From positions 1 to 43,010 of the forward strand of contig CAMAVR010000028.1 in NCBI GenBank assembly GCA_945861885.1: DNA of 43,010 nucleotides, given 5' to 3'. The notes under the pieces are model-generated. The model saw nothing but the letters and a program-made list of their open reading frames with translations, ran no database searches and was not told the origin of the DNA. The stretch's first letter is position 1. The number at the start of each line of letters is the position of its first letter. The position numbers and the translations under genes are program-made. Below, in pieces: positions 7,888-16,605 of the stretch. This stretch comes from Nannocystis exedens (lineage in GTDB: Bacteria; Myxococcota_A; Polyangia; Polyangiales; Polyangiaceae).

Positions 7888-9225
7888 ATGTCGGAATCAC
7901 AGTCTGCAAAAATGGATGCGCTTCGGTCAGCACGTGCGTCATTGAACGACGCATTGCTGTCGACGGAAGATCGTCGTGTCATCGAACCGATTGTTGCGGC
8001 GATCGACCAAGCATTGCAGGGGCGACCGGCGACGCACAACGAGAACGGCTCCGAAGCGCTCGATTCACGGGAGTTGGAAGTCGAAGCGGCGCGCCGCGAA
8101 GTTGAGCGCGCGAAAGTGCTTTCCGCTCGAGAGTGGGGGCTTCTCGATGCCGTCCTCAATCATAGCCCGCACGGCATTCTCGTCTGCAATGCTGCCGGAA
8201 AAATGATGCTTCAAAACCGCGCGGCCGAACGCATCTGGGCGGGGAGCGCAACGGTCGAAGGCGTCGGCGATTGGGGGAAGTATCGCGCCTATCACCCCGA
8301 TGGGCGCGCGTTCGAACCAGACGACTGGTCGATGACACGATGTCTCCGCGCCGGCGAAGTAACCGACGCCGAAGAGGTGCGCATTCAACGGTTTGATGGG
8401 ACGCACGGGATGATTCTCGGCAGCTGCGCGCCGCTGTTTGATATCTCGGGCGAACTGCTCGGCGCTGTGTCGATTTTTGCCGATATTTCGCAGTTTAAGC
8501 GGGCAGAGACCGAGCGCGAGCGCCTTCTTCGCGTCGCGCAAGAAGCGGTGCGCATGCGCGAGGACTTGCTGGCGATCGTCTCGCACGATTTGCGAAGCCC
8601 TCTCAGCGTGATCGCTATGGCCGCGGGGCATATTCGCAAAGCGGTCGAGCCGCGCGAACTCGAGCGGATCGACAGCGCGGCAAAAAAAATCGAACGGGCC
8701 GCGCGCTCGATGGAAAAGCTAATTCGCGATCTGCTCGATACGGCGAGCAAAGATGCAGGGCGACTCATCGCCGAAATCACATCGCATCCGGTCGACGAGA
8801 TCATTTACGACGCGCTCGAAATGCATGTGCCGCTTGCAAACGAAGCCGACATCAAGCTCGAAGCAGAAATCGCCGAACCGGGAATGTCGATTCGGTGCGA
8901 CCGCGAACGCGTGCTTCAATGCCTCGCCAATTTGCTAGGAAATGCGCTAAAATTCACGCCTCGCGGCGGCGCGATCGGCCTTCAAGTGCACCCGGTGGGC
9001 GACACAATCGAGTTTGCGGTTCGCGACAGCGGCGAAGGGATCGCCCCCGAGCAGCTTCCGCGCGTGTTCGACCGCTATTGGCAGGCGAAGCGAGGCTCGC
9101 GCGCCGGCGCGGGTCTCGGTCTATTCATCGCCAAGTCGATCGTTGAAGGGCACGGCGGCGAAATTCGCGCGGAGAGCGAGATCGGCCGCGGAACACGCTT
9201 TTCGTTCGCATTGGCGCGCGCGTAA
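7888..9225 (+). CDS. Soluble PAS-domain sensor histidine kinase
   Basis: Orphan two-component sensor kinase of 445 residues without a membrane segment, so it senses a cytoplasmic signal. A helical N-terminal part is followed by a PAS domain (LLDAVLNHSPHGILVCNAAGKMM to ADISQFKRAETER). The dimerisation/phosphoacceptor box SHDLRSPLSV comes next, with the phospho-accepting His near residue 233. The ATPase domain has an N box (NLLGNALKF), G1 (DSGEGIAPEQL) and G2 (GAGLGLFIAKS). No response regulator is encoded in the window. ATG 7888 was preferred; a GTG at 7876 would add four residues and neither has a strong ribosome-binding site. Confidence 0.93.
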   Translation: MSESQSAKMDALRSARASLNDALLSTEDRRVIEPIVAAIDQALQGRPATHNENGSEALDSRELEVEAARREVERAKVLSAREWGLLDAVLNHSPHGILVCNAAGKMMLQNRAAERIWAGSATVEGVGDWGKYRAYHPDGRAFEPDDWSMTRCLRAGEVTDAEEVRIQRFDGTHGMILGSCAPLFDISGELLGAVSIFADISQFKRAETERERLLRVAQEAVRMREDLLAIVSHDLRSPLSVIAMAAGHIRKAVEPRELERIDSAAKKIERAARSMEKLIRDLLDTASKDAGRLIAEITSHPVDEIIYDALEMHVPLANEADIKLEAEIAEPGMSIRCDRERVLQCLANLLGNALKFTPRGGAIGLQVHPVGDTIEFAVRDSGEGIAPEQLPRVFDRYWQAKRGSRAGAGLGLFIAKSIVEGHGGEIRAESEIGRGTRFSFALARA

Positions 9226-9253
9226 CCGATACCGACGAATTGAACTGCACGGT

Positions 9254-9282
9254 TTGCCCGACCTTTACAGCGGAGCTATACA
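9254..9282 (+). promoter_or_regulatory. Sigma-70-like promoter
   Basis: TTGCCC (9254-9259), a 17-bp spacer and TATACA (9277-9282) lie upstream of the VolA-like lipoprotein gene. Judged only by match to consensus; it would give a leader of about 50 bases. Confidence 0.45.
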
Positions 9283-9338
9283 TCGCGCGCCGGTCACTGG
9301 CGCCATTCGCCAGACCTTACCAAAATCGGACGAACCAG

Positions 9339-10769
9339 ATGAAAAAGCCTATTTTTGCGCTCATTGCGCTGAGTGCCGCTGCGTGGGCACTCGGTTGTGA
9401 GCCGCCAGTTCAGCACCAGGACATTGTGCTGGGGACACGATCGCTCTTCGACAAGGATACGGGCAACATCCCGCTCCCCAACGATCTCCTGAAAGACCCG
9501 AAAACGGGGCTCCTGAACGTTCCCGAGGCGCCGGGCGATAGCCCACTGACAGTCGAGATCAAAGCGAGCATCCGGATGCTCAATGGGTGGCTCACCTCGT
9601 CGGCGATCACGATTCCGTTCGACGGTCTGCTCGACACCGCGACGTTGACGGCCGACAACATCTATCTTTACGACATCACCAACGCCGCAGCGACGCGCGT
9701 CGACCCGGCCAGTTACGTGACGATGTTCAATATCGGCGCGACATCGGCCGCCGGTGCGACGCCGGCCACAGCCCCGCCGTACACGCTGACGATTCAGAAC
9801 AAAGCCCAGGGGCTCCAGCTTCCGGCGTTTCCGCAAGGGCACCGCTTCATGGTCATCGTGACCGACGGGGTCAAGGACACGGCAGGCATTCCAATTATTC
9901 CCGACGTCCCGTTTGTTCTGCTCCGCTCGACATCGCCGTTGGCGAAAAACGGGCACTCGCTGTTCGGCAACGACGATGACCAGGCGGTAAAGCTCGAGTT
10001 CGCGCGTTCGATGATTTTCGCCCCGGCGTTTGCGCAGGTGAAAACAGCCGGCGGGCCGACAACCGAACACGCCGTCGCGTTTTCCGTCTTCTCGATCCAG
10101 TCGGGCCCGCGCGCCGTGTTCAACCCGTCCCCTTTTGGCCCAGTTCTCCCGACACCGGTAGAGGCGAATGGGCCAGTGGGCACCGACGTCAAGCCGACGA
10201 TCTATTTCGACCTTCCGGTCGATCCGGCAACCCTCGACAATGGCACGCATTTGTTCGAGTACAATGACGGCGCGCTGACGGCTGTCGCCATGACACCGAG
10301 CGTTGCTGCCGATGCGGTACCCGGTAGTGGGTACCTGGTCACGATTTCCCCAACTGCCCCGCTAAAAGCGGCGACCCAATACATCGCCGTGACGACGAAC
10401 AAGATTCATGGCGGAGTTAAGCCTGATGGCAGCGTAGCCAATGTTCCGGCAGAAGCATGGTCACTTTTCTCGCTGATGCGAGATAAGAATCGGCTAATTA
10501 CCCCCGCCGATGGGGCCAAGGACGACCCGGGGCAGCTTGAATCCCCGCTGCTCAATTCGACCCCGGCGTTGCTTGTCCTGTTCTCACCTGACCCGTTGCA
10601 TGCAACGCAGGACGAATGGAAGAACGCATACGGAACGCTTGCTGCCTCCCTCCAGGGGATTGAGAAGCTGCGCGTTGCGCATCAGAAGTATTTTGACGCG
10701 ACCAGCAAAGCTACTCCCCCCATCGAGACACTTTCAATCACGGCGCTTTGGCCATTTACAACCAAGTAG
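9339..10769 (+). CDS. Lipoprotein with VolA-type lipase N-terminal domain, no lipase domain
   Basis: A 476-residue lipoprotein: signal peptide, lipobox ALGC (Cys20) and a mature chain beginning EPPVQ. Residues 40-110 closely resemble the 'virulence factor lipase N-terminal' domain of VolA/Pla-1-type enzymes: IPLPNDLL (44-51), then LNGWLTSSAITIPFDG (81-96), then DTATL..DNIYLYD. The rest consists of Ig-like (Big_5-type) segments. The end, SITALWPFTTK, corresponds to the strand that precedes the lipase domain in VolA, where this protein stops. The GHSLF at about 211 is not in a lipase nucleophile-elbow context. It lies 9 bases before a FadL-type porin, as volA does in Vibrio. The ATG at 9339 was chosen because it begins the signal peptide; the frame is open to 9240. 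Confidence 0.75.
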   Translation: MKKPIFALIALSAAAWALGCEPPVQHQDIVLGTRSLFDKDTGNIPLPNDLLKDPKTGLLNVPEAPGDSPLTVEIKASIRMLNGWLTSSAITIPFDGLLDTATLTADNIYLYDITNAAATRVDPASYVTMFNIGATSAAGATPATAPPYTLTIQNKAQGLQLPAFPQGHRFMVIVTDGVKDTAGIPIIPDVPFVLLRSTSPLAKNGHSLFGNDDDQAVKLEFARSMIFAPAFAQVKTAGGPTTEHAVAFSVFSIQSGPRAVFNPSPFGPVLPTPVEANGPVGTDVKPTIYFDLPVDPATLDNGTHLFEYNDGALTAVAMTPSVAADAVPGSGYLVTISPTAPLKAATQYIAVTTNKIHGGVKPDGSVANVPAEAWSLFSLMRDKNRLITPADGAKDDPGQLESPLLNSTPALLVLFSPDPLHATQDEWKNAYGTLAASLQGIEKLRVAHQKYFDATSKATPPIETLSITALWPFTTK

Positions 10770-10778
10770 GAGATGTTC

Positions 10779-11987
10779 ATGAGTCCAAAACGAATTGCTA
10801 GCGCCGTGGCGCTCGGCGCGTTCGCGGTGTCGTCTGCGGCGCACGCGAGCGGCTATTTTGTTTACGAAGTCAGCCCGTCGGGCACAGCACAAGGTGGAGC
10901 GAACATCGCTGCCGGCGATGAGCCAGCGACGATTTTTTACAACCCTGCCGGCCTCACGCGCCTCGAAGGCGTGCAGGCTCAAGTGTCCGTCACCGGCTAC
11001 ATGCCGAGAGGGCGCTACACATCTCCAGAAGGTCAAACGACCCGTACAGACTTGTCGCTCATCCCCGCTCCGTCACTCTTTGCGAGCTGGAAACCGGTGC
11101 GGTGGATGGCGGTCGGCATCGGTGGCTACAGCGCATACGGCCTCGGGCTGGCATGGCCTGACAAATGGGCCGGCAATACGCTCGTCCAAGCGGCCAAAGT
11201 GACGAGCTACACGGTGCAGCCGTCGATCGCGTTCGAGCCGATTCGCGGCGTATCGATCGGCGCTGGGCTCGATGTCGTATTCGGCGCACTCGACCTATCG
11301 CGCGGCGTGAAAATAGGCGACGAAACGGGGATGGTGCGCATCGGCGGCCAGACGACCGGTATCGGCGGGAACGTCGGCGTCATGTTCGATCCCACATCAT
11401 GGCTGCGTTTGGGCGCGCACTATCGCACCGCAATCAAGCTTCAGGTCGATCACGGGCACGCGTCGTTTGATGTGCCGCCCGCGCTGCAGAAGATGTTGGT
11501 CAATCAGGGCGTCAGCGTCGGGATAACAACACCGCACATTTTCGGGATCGGCGCGCGATTCAAACCGCTTCCGCAGTGGCAAATCGAACTCGACGGTCTT
11601 TATATCGGGTGGAGCTCGTTCGACAAGCTTGCGTTCAAGTTTGACAACCCGCTCCTGTCAAAAAGCGAGGCCCGCAACTGGAAAAATTCGTTCCAGGTCC
11701 GCTTGGGGACAGAGTACAACTTCGAAAAGGCGGCCGTGCGCGGCGGGTTTCTGTTTGATCAGAATCCGATCCCCGATGCGAGTCTCGACCCGCTTCTCCC
11801 CGACAGCAACCGCCTAGGTTTCTCGCTCGGCGGCGCTTACAAATGGAAAAAGTGGCTTCAGCCAGAGGCGAGCTACATGTTCGTTTACGGCCTGCCGCGA
11901 ACGGTCGACGCAGCGACGAATAAATTCCCCGGCACGTACGGCGCGTATGCGCACGTAATTTCGGTCGGAGTTACGTCACGATTTTAG
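10779..11987 (+). CDS. FadL/OmpP1-family outer-membrane transporter
   Basis: A 14-stranded beta-barrel of the FadL/TodX type that lets long-chain fatty acids or other hydrophobic compounds cross the outer membrane. The 402-residue protein has a signal peptide ending AAHAS. The N-terminal plug carries the family signature SPSGTAQGGANIAAGDEPAT followed by FYNPAGLTRLEG. Alternating aromatic strands fill the rest, and the last residue is Phe (SVGVTSRF), as expected for BAM-dependent insertion. The ATG at 10779 has AGGAG six bases upstream; the ATG at 10773 has no room for one. It forms an operon with the VolA-like lipoprotein gene. Confidence 0.9.
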   Translation: MSPKRIASAVALGAFAVSSAAHASGYFVYEVSPSGTAQGGANIAAGDEPATIFYNPAGLTRLEGVQAQVSVTGYMPRGRYTSPEGQTTRTDLSLIPAPSLFASWKPVRWMAVGIGGYSAYGLGLAWPDKWAGNTLVQAAKVTSYTVQPSIAFEPIRGVSIGAGLDVVFGALDLSRGVKIGDETGMVRIGGQTTGIGGNVGVMFDPTSWLRLGAHYRTAIKLQVDHGHASFDVPPALQKMLVNQGVSVGITTPHIFGIGARFKPLPQWQIELDGLYIGWSSFDKLAFKFDNPLLSKSEARNWKNSFQVRLGTEYNFEKAAVRGGFLFDQNPIPDASLDPLLPDSNRLGFSLGGAYKWKKWLQPEASYMFVYGLPRTVDAATNKFPGTYGAYAHVISVGVTSRF

Positions 11988-12001
11988 TAGTCTGATTGCA
12001 A

Positions 12002-12481
12002 ATGGTCACAACAGATGATTTGCAATTTATGAAGGTAGCGATCGCAAAGGCGGATGAGGGGATCCGCCGCGGTCAAACGCCATTTGGTTCGTGCATCGTC
12101 AAAGGGGGCAACATCGTCTGCGCCGAGCACAATGTTGTCTGGGCGACGACTGACATCACAGCTCACGCCGAAGTAAACGCGATTCGCAAAGCCTGCTCCG
12201 CGCTGAGCACAATCGATCTAACTGGGTGCACGCTCTATTCATCATGCGAGCCGTGCCCGATGTGTTTTAGCGCCATTCATTGGGCAAACTTCGATCGAGT
12301 CGTGTTCGGTGCGCGAATCGCAGATGCGCAGCGCGCCGGGTTTAACGAGTTGACGATTTCCGCCGAACAGATGAAGTCGATCGGGCAGAGCCGTGTCGAA
12401 CTGACGGCCGATGTATGCAGGAGCGAAGCGGCCGAACTGTTTCAACGGTGGCTTGCGCGCCAAGATCGTCGAGTCTACTGA
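12002..12481 (+). CDS. Nucleoside/guanine deaminase (CMP/dCMP deaminase fold)
   Basis: Zinc-dependent hydrolytic deaminase of 159 residues. The active site is TAHAEVNAI (zinc-ligand His, catalytic Glu) with SCEPCPMC (two zinc-ligand Cys). FGSCIVKGGNIV, an internal TLYSSCEPCPMCFSAIHWA and GFNELTI match the stand-alone GuaD-type guanine deaminases better than the tRNA adenosine deaminase TadA. Thus a role in purine salvage (guanine to xanthine) is likely. The frame is open to TTG 11996; the ATG at 12002 was taken as start, without a clear ribosome-binding site. It starts 14 bases after the FadL gene and converges on the next gene. Confidence 0.83.
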   Translation: MVTTDDLQFMKVAIAKADEGIRRGQTPFGSCIVKGGNIVCAEHNVVWATTDITAHAEVNAIRKACSALSTIDLTGCTLYSSCEPCPMCFSAIHWANFDRVVFGARIADAQRAGFNELTISAEQMKSIGQSRVELTADVCRSEAAELFQRWLARQDRRVY

Positions 12482-12502
12482 GGGGCGCCCGGCGGCGCGC
12501 TC

Positions 12503-14686
12503 TCAATCTGCAAAGTCGTCAAAATCGCGAAGCGGCTCGGGGCCGTTTGGACCGGCAACAATTTCGAACTGCTTCTCGATACCGGCCGCCTTGCAAACAG
12601 TCTCTTTTAGATCGAAGTCGGTGTCGCGGCGACCGAACGTGAAGAAAGTAACCGCAGCTCTCGCCGCTCTCGTAACGCCCGAGAGGACGTGACTGATAAC
12701 TTCGATGTGATCGCAAATTCTGCGTCCCATCGGCCCGTTCCCCCAGTCGCCGCGGTATTGAAACCATGGCGTCGCCGCATCGTAATAGACGATATTTTTT
12801 TCCATCTCCCACGGTAACGCGCGCTCCGTTGCGTCGACGAGGTCTTGTCCGATGCGGATTTCGCCGTCGATAAACGGTGTCAAAAACGCTTTAATGAGCG
12901 CTCTCGGGTGCTTGCTAACGAGCGCCACGTGATTGATTGCATGGCGGCGCAGCTTGATCGTCGCGCGAAGCACCCCTTGATACGGATGATTGCCCGTTTC
13001 GGTCCACGTGCCATGCCCCCCTTTCGCGGCAAAAATGTCGAGTCGCTTCCGCGCTTGGGTAAGCGCTTCGTACGCCTTACGGTCGACGTGCGAGATGTGC
13101 TGGCTACCGTGCGTCCTGGTGACAGCTTGAACCGGTTTGAAATTCTCAAACTTGACCGAGAACCCTTCCCAGTCACCGACGTGGTAGCCTTGTTTGATTG
13201 TTTCTGCTGGGCAAAAACCGTTAACAAGCAGCGCTGGGCAGACTACCTGCCCAGCGTTAAACGGATAAAACGCCGAGTATTGAGCGAAAAAATTCGATGG
13301 ATCGCCCGGGGTCGACGGATAGACCGTCACGTAGATCGGAGGCGGGTTGCCGCCGTGGCGAAAGCGCCCCTCTTCCCCCTTCAAAAAGTCTGGAATGTCG
13401 AAAAGACTATTGGCATCGAGCGGCGCGACAAACGCGCAACCGGAGCTCGTCTTCATGCCGGCGCGACTCAGCGGCCGCATAAGCACAGCGTCGGCGCGCC
13501 TTCCCCTCCATGAACCGTCTTTGCAAACAACGTTTACGTTGTTCTGTAGAAAAAACTCGACACTGGAGGGGAAGTACTCTTCGTCGGCGTGAAGCCACAT
13601 CGTCGGCGTATGTTCGCGAATCGCTTCTTTCATTTCGCCCGAAATTTCGGACGTCAACATCGGCACTCCGAGCCAACGCCCACCAACTATCGGTTTGGTA
13701 AAAAAGCCATTCGACGACAATGCAGCGATCTGCCCATCGGCGAGCGCGATATCTTCAAACTGCCCATCATAGGTCGTCCACGGCCCATCGACTGAGCTCT
13801 CAGACACCGCGAGCGTCCCGTTGCGGTGCAAAATGGCAATTGCATCGCCGCTGAGTGCGACCTCCTTGGCATCCTGCGCGACCAGCGTCCAGCCGAGTGC
13901 GGGGGCGGGAGGAGGCGCTTCAGCCACTCTTTTGCGTCGCGTCTTCTTCTCTTTCGCAGCGGGGGCGGGCTCCACGGTTGCAAACGATCGAATCCACACC
14001 CGATTGCTCGTGTCGATGACGGCCGCGCGCTGTGCCGACTCCGAAATCGCAACGCTCGTCGCGTCGCTAAAATCGAGCGCTTTCGGCCTCGTTAGCAGGC
14101 CGTCCCGCTCGATCTTGGCGAGCTTCACCACTCTCGCGTTATCGACGATTGCAACCCAATTGCCATCGACCGCGAGAGCGCGCACAGTCGGTTCAGGGAG
14201 GCTTAATTCGTCTGAATGGATGGCATTCGTCGGATCGAACGGCGTGCCGACCAAAAATGAACCATCGACCTGCATAATACCGAGTCGGTTCCCGCGAATC
14301 ATCAAGCGCTTCGCTCGCCCATCCAGCGCGACCCAATCGTCGTCCCCTTTTTTGAAGTAAGCGAGCCCATCGTCCAGCACGACCGCCATAAGGTCCTCGC
14401 CGAGCGCCACGTGCGTTACTCTGCGGCCGCTCGGTATCTCCCAAGGAGTCCAGCTTGCGTGCGCATCGTAACCGTCGCGAATCAGCACGAAACGGCGGTC
14501 ATCCGAAATGCGCGCGGCGCGCCCGTGACCGATTGCGATGCGCTGGGCATCGTCTGTCCACGCGGCCAAGACGGCCGACTCTGTACTTTGCGTCAACAGC
14601 CCTGGATCGGACGTACCGCCGCAGCCAAGCGCCATCGCTCCGAACGCAGTCGAAACCGAAAAATAGGTAAAAAATCGCGACGTCAT
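12503..14686 (-). CDS. Large lipoprotein: repeat-rich N-terminal half plus Vps62-like C-terminal domain
   Basis: A 727-residue exported protein with a lipobox ALGC followed by GG. Residues of about 40-350 form repeated short beta units (AIGHGRAARI, VALGEDLMAVVLDDG, ALAVDGNWVAIVDNARV, VALSGDAIAILHRNG, IALADGQIAALSSNG). This suggests a beta-propeller, interrupted by a Lys/Ala/Pro linker (KEKKTRRKRVAEAPPPAPA). The C-terminal half matches the Vps62/DUF946 family: PTMWLHADEEYFPSSVEFF, then YHVGDWEGFSVKFENFKPV, THGSQHISHV and DIFAAKGGHGTW. The function of that family in bacteria is unknown. No recognisable catalytic triad. No ribosome-binding site stands out at the ATG. Confidence 0.75.
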   Translation of the reverse strand: MTSRFFTYFSVSTAFGAMALGCGGTSDPGLLTQSTESAVLAAWTDDAQRIAIGHGRAARISDDRRFVLIRDGYDAHASWTPWEIPSGRRVTHVALGEDLMAVVLDDGLAYFKKGDDDWVALDGRAKRLMIRGNRLGIMQVDGSFLVGTPFDPTNAIHSDELSLPEPTVRALAVDGNWVAIVDNARVVKLAKIERDGLLTRPKALDFSDATSVAISESAQRAAVIDTSNRVWIRSFATVEPAPAAKEKKTRRKRVAEAPPPAPALGWTLVAQDAKEVALSGDAIAILHRNGTLAVSESSVDGPWTTYDGQFEDIALADGQIAALSSNGFFTKPIVGGRWLGVPMLTSEISGEMKEAIREHTPTMWLHADEEYFPSSVEFFLQNNVNVVCKDGSWRGRRADAVLMRPLSRAGMKTSSGCAFVAPLDANSLFDIPDFLKGEEGRFRHGGNPPPIYVTVYPSTPGDPSNFFAQYSAFYPFNAGQVVCPALLVNGFCPAETIKQGYHVGDWEGFSVKFENFKPVQAVTRTHGSQHISHVDRKAYEALTQARKRLDIFAAKGGHGTWTETGNHPYQGVLRATIKLRRHAINHVALVSKHPRALIKAFLTPFIDGEIRIGQDLVDATERALPWEMEKNIVYYDAATPWFQYRGDWGNGPMGRRICDHIEVISHVLSGVTRAARAAVTFFTFGRRDTDFDLKETVCKAAGIEKQFEIVAGPNGPEPLRDFDDFAD

Positions 14687-14795
14687 CTAGGAAGCCCCGC
14701 AACAAGAAAGAAAAACGGTCATGCAAACAGTCGGGGGCTGCCACGAATATTGATCAAGTCAATGCGCGGAGCAGCGCGAGGTGTAACCTCCGGAT

Positions 14796-15821
14796 ATGGA
14801 ACTGAGACAATTAGGTCAGTGTGGACTTCGCGTGAGTGCGCTCAGCCTCGGCGCAATGACGTTCGGTGAGTCGTCGACATTCATGAAAGGGGTCACGTCG
14901 CCCGACGACGAAGCGAGGCGCGTCTTCGACAAAGCGATCGACGTGGGGATGAATCTCGTCGACACGGCGAATATTTATGGCGATGGTGCGAGCGAAAAGC
15001 TCACCGGCGCGTGGATCGCCGGCAAGCGAGATCGCGTCCTTTTAGCGACAAAATGCCGCTTTCCAGTCACGTCGGGCGAACATAAAGCCGGCCCCCACGA
15101 ACAAGGGCTCTCGCGCCAGCATATTTTGCAAGCATGCGAAGACTCGCTTAGGCGCCTCGCAACCGACCACATCGATCTTTACCAAGTGCACATGCAAGAC
15201 AACGCAGTGCCGATCGACGAGACAATGCGCGCGCTCGACGACTTGGTCACCCAGGGGAAGGTTCGCTACGTCGGCTGCTCAAATTACACCGGCTACCGCC
15301 TCGTCGAAGCGGCATGGTCCGCGGAGCGGATGCGCGCGCATCGCTTCGTGGCGGCGCAGGTTCAGTGGTCGCTTGTCGAGCGAGGCCTCGAACGCGAAGT
15401 AATCCCAGCATGCCGCCTCCTTCAAATGGGGACATTAATCTGGTCGCCGCTCGCAGCCGGCTTTTTAAGCGGAAAGTACAAGCGAAGCGAAGCGCCACCG
15501 GCCGGGAGCCGGCTCGATACGTGGAAAGACAGCTTCAAGTCGGTGAGCTCAAAAGACCAGGCATGGGATGTGCTCGACGCCGTTCAGGCGATGGCGAAGC
15601 GGCACGAGACGACGGCAGCGGCGGTATCGCTCGCATGGCTCCTCGCAAAGAGCGAAGTGAGCAGCATCATCCTCGGTGCTCGCACCACCCTGCAACTCGA
15701 TGACAATCTGCGCGCGCTTTCCGTCAAGCTGTCGCACGAAGATGTTCGGTCGCTCGACGACGTGTCGAAGCCGAAGTGGGGCTACCCGTATGATTTTATC
15801 GGCGGGCGACAGGACTGGTAG
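14796..15821 (+). CDS. Aldo/keto reductase
   Basis: NADPH-dependent oxidoreductase of the AKR superfamily, 341 residues, cytoplasmic TIM barrel. The catalytic tetrad is visible: Asp56 (NLVDTANIYG), Tyr61, Lys87 (LLATKC) and His133 (DLYQVHMQD). The C-terminal cofactor site lies in SSIILGARTTLQLDDNL. The N-terminal MELRQLGQCGLRVSALSLGAM is typical of the YajO/YghZ-like subgroup that acts on aldehydes and ketones; the physiological substrate cannot be told. Monocistronic, followed by a C-rich tandem repeat (15826-15850) and a long palindrome. Confidence 0.9.
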   Translation: MELRQLGQCGLRVSALSLGAMTFGESSTFMKGVTSPDDEARRVFDKAIDVGMNLVDTANIYGDGASEKLTGAWIAGKRDRVLLATKCRFPVTSGEHKAGPHEQGLSRQHILQACEDSLRRLATDHIDLYQVHMQDNAVPIDETMRALDDLVTQGKVRYVGCSNYTGYRLVEAAWSAERMRAHRFVAAQVQWSLVERGLEREVIPACRLLQMGTLIWSPLAAGFLSGKYKRSEAPPAGSRLDTWKDSFKSVSSKDQAWDVLDAVQAMAKRHETTAAAVSLAWLLAKSEVSSIILGARTTLQLDDNLRALSVKLSHEDVRSLDDVSKPKWGYPYDFIGGRQDW

Positions 15822-15847
15822 GAGACCCCCCAAGGCCCCCCAAGGCC

Positions 15848-15945
15848 CCCGTAAACGTGCCCGTGCCCGTAAACGTGCCCGGTTTTTTCTTCGCTTTGCC
15901 TGAGAAGAAACCGGGCACGTTTACGGGCACGGGCACGTTTACGGG
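15848..15945. repeat. Long perfect palindrome, copy 1 of 2
   Basis: Arms 15848-15882 and 15911-15945 are perfect 35-bp reverse complements around a 28-nt loop. Each arm is itself a near-tandem duplication of CCCGTAAACGTGCCCG. An identical pair of arms with a different loop occurs at 36775-36880. Both copies lie between convergent transcripts. In this copy, six T follow the left arm, inside the loop. It looks like a REP-type interspersed element or a bidirectional transcription stop. Confidence 0.92.
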
Positions 15946-15956
15946 GCAGACAAAGC

Positions 15957-15986
15957 AAAAAAGGGCTACGCGTTGGCGTGGCCCTT
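15957..15986 (-). terminator. Intrinsic terminator of the HU-like gene
   Basis: On the minus strand a stem AAGGGC-ACGC / GCGT-GCCCTT with a small loop is followed directly by T6. It lies about 60 bases after the stop codon of the HU-like gene. Confidence 0.75.
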
Positions 15987-16045
15987 CGTTGCATTGGAAG
16001 TCAGTTCGATCGGCCGCGCGCGCTCGACGCGCGAGCCGCGAACAC

Positions 16046-16357
16046 TTACTGAATAAGGTCCTTCAAGGACTTGAGGGCGGTCGCGCGAATCTTCTTCGAC
16101 GCCGGCTTCCCTTTGATGGTGATCGACTGCTTGGTGAACGGGTTGATCCCAGGGCGATCCTTCGTTGCTGGCTTCTTAATTGCCTTCAACTTGAGCAGAC
16201 CCGGAATTACGAACTCGCCTGGACCTCGCGTACCTAACTGCTTCTTGATGATCTCCGAGAGCCCCTCAAAGACTCGTCCTACGCTCTTCTTATCCAATTC
16301 AGAAATTTCTGAAATCTCGGCAATAACCTGCGCTTTGGTCAATCTCTTTCCGGACAT
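16046..16357 (-). CDS. HU/IHF-family DNA-binding protein
   Basis: Nucleoid-associated protein of 103 residues. The N-terminal helices (KRLTKAQVIAEISEISELDKK) form the dimer body. The beta-arm region contains GEFVIPGLLKLKAIKKPATKDRPGINPFTKQ, where PGINPFT replaces the usual RNPxTG arm tip. The C terminus (KKIRATALKSLKDLI) is Lys-rich. This variant form, with a longer C-terminal part and many lysines, is common in Myxococcota and Planctomycetes. AGGAGGA precedes the ATG at a good distance, and a canonical terminator follows the gene, so it is a single-gene unit. Confidence 0.92.
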   Translation of the reverse strand: MSGKRLTKAQVIAEISEISELDKKSVGRVFEGLSEIIKKQLGTRGPGEFVIPGLLKLKAIKKPATKDRPGINPFTKQSITIKGKPASKKIRATALKSLKDLIQ

Positions 16358-16560
16358 CTGCGCTTCCTCCTACAAAGATTCGTGCACAACACAGCGATTT
16401 GTCACCCCACATTGCATCTCGGCGAGTTACCCGCGAACACTCCGAAGCTGCGCGCTCAGCCCCTCGCATAAAGGGCCTTGCTGCATGATGGGTATCACTC
16501 CAATTTCGCTCGCTGCAAGCAGAAAACAAGCATTAGTGCGAAAAGAATTCGCTAAAGGGC
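16358..16560. other. Intergenic region, no gene recognised
   Basis: About 200 bases between the HU-like start and the ybeY terminator. It should contain the HU promoter on the minus strand. No convincing open frame, tRNA or clear -35/-10 pair was found. Confidence 0.4.
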
Positions 16561-16602
16561 CGAAAAAATAAGCCCAGGACCACCTATAGGTGGCCCCTGA
16601 AG
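16561..16602 (-). terminator. Intrinsic terminator after ybeY
   Basis: On the minus strand, 4 bases after the ybeY stop, a hairpin built around the perfect palindrome CCACCTATAGGTGG (16580-16593) extends through CAGG/CCTG and GC/GC pairs. It is followed by TTATTTTTT. Confidence 0.8.
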
Positions 16603-16605
16603 CCC

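Noticed and set aside
15822..15960. Palindrome region considered as a CRISPR or rho-independent terminator of the aldo/keto reductase gene
   Set aside because: There is no repeat-spacer pattern, and the T run lies inside the loop instead of after the stem; a separate, canonical terminator for the HU-like gene is next to it.
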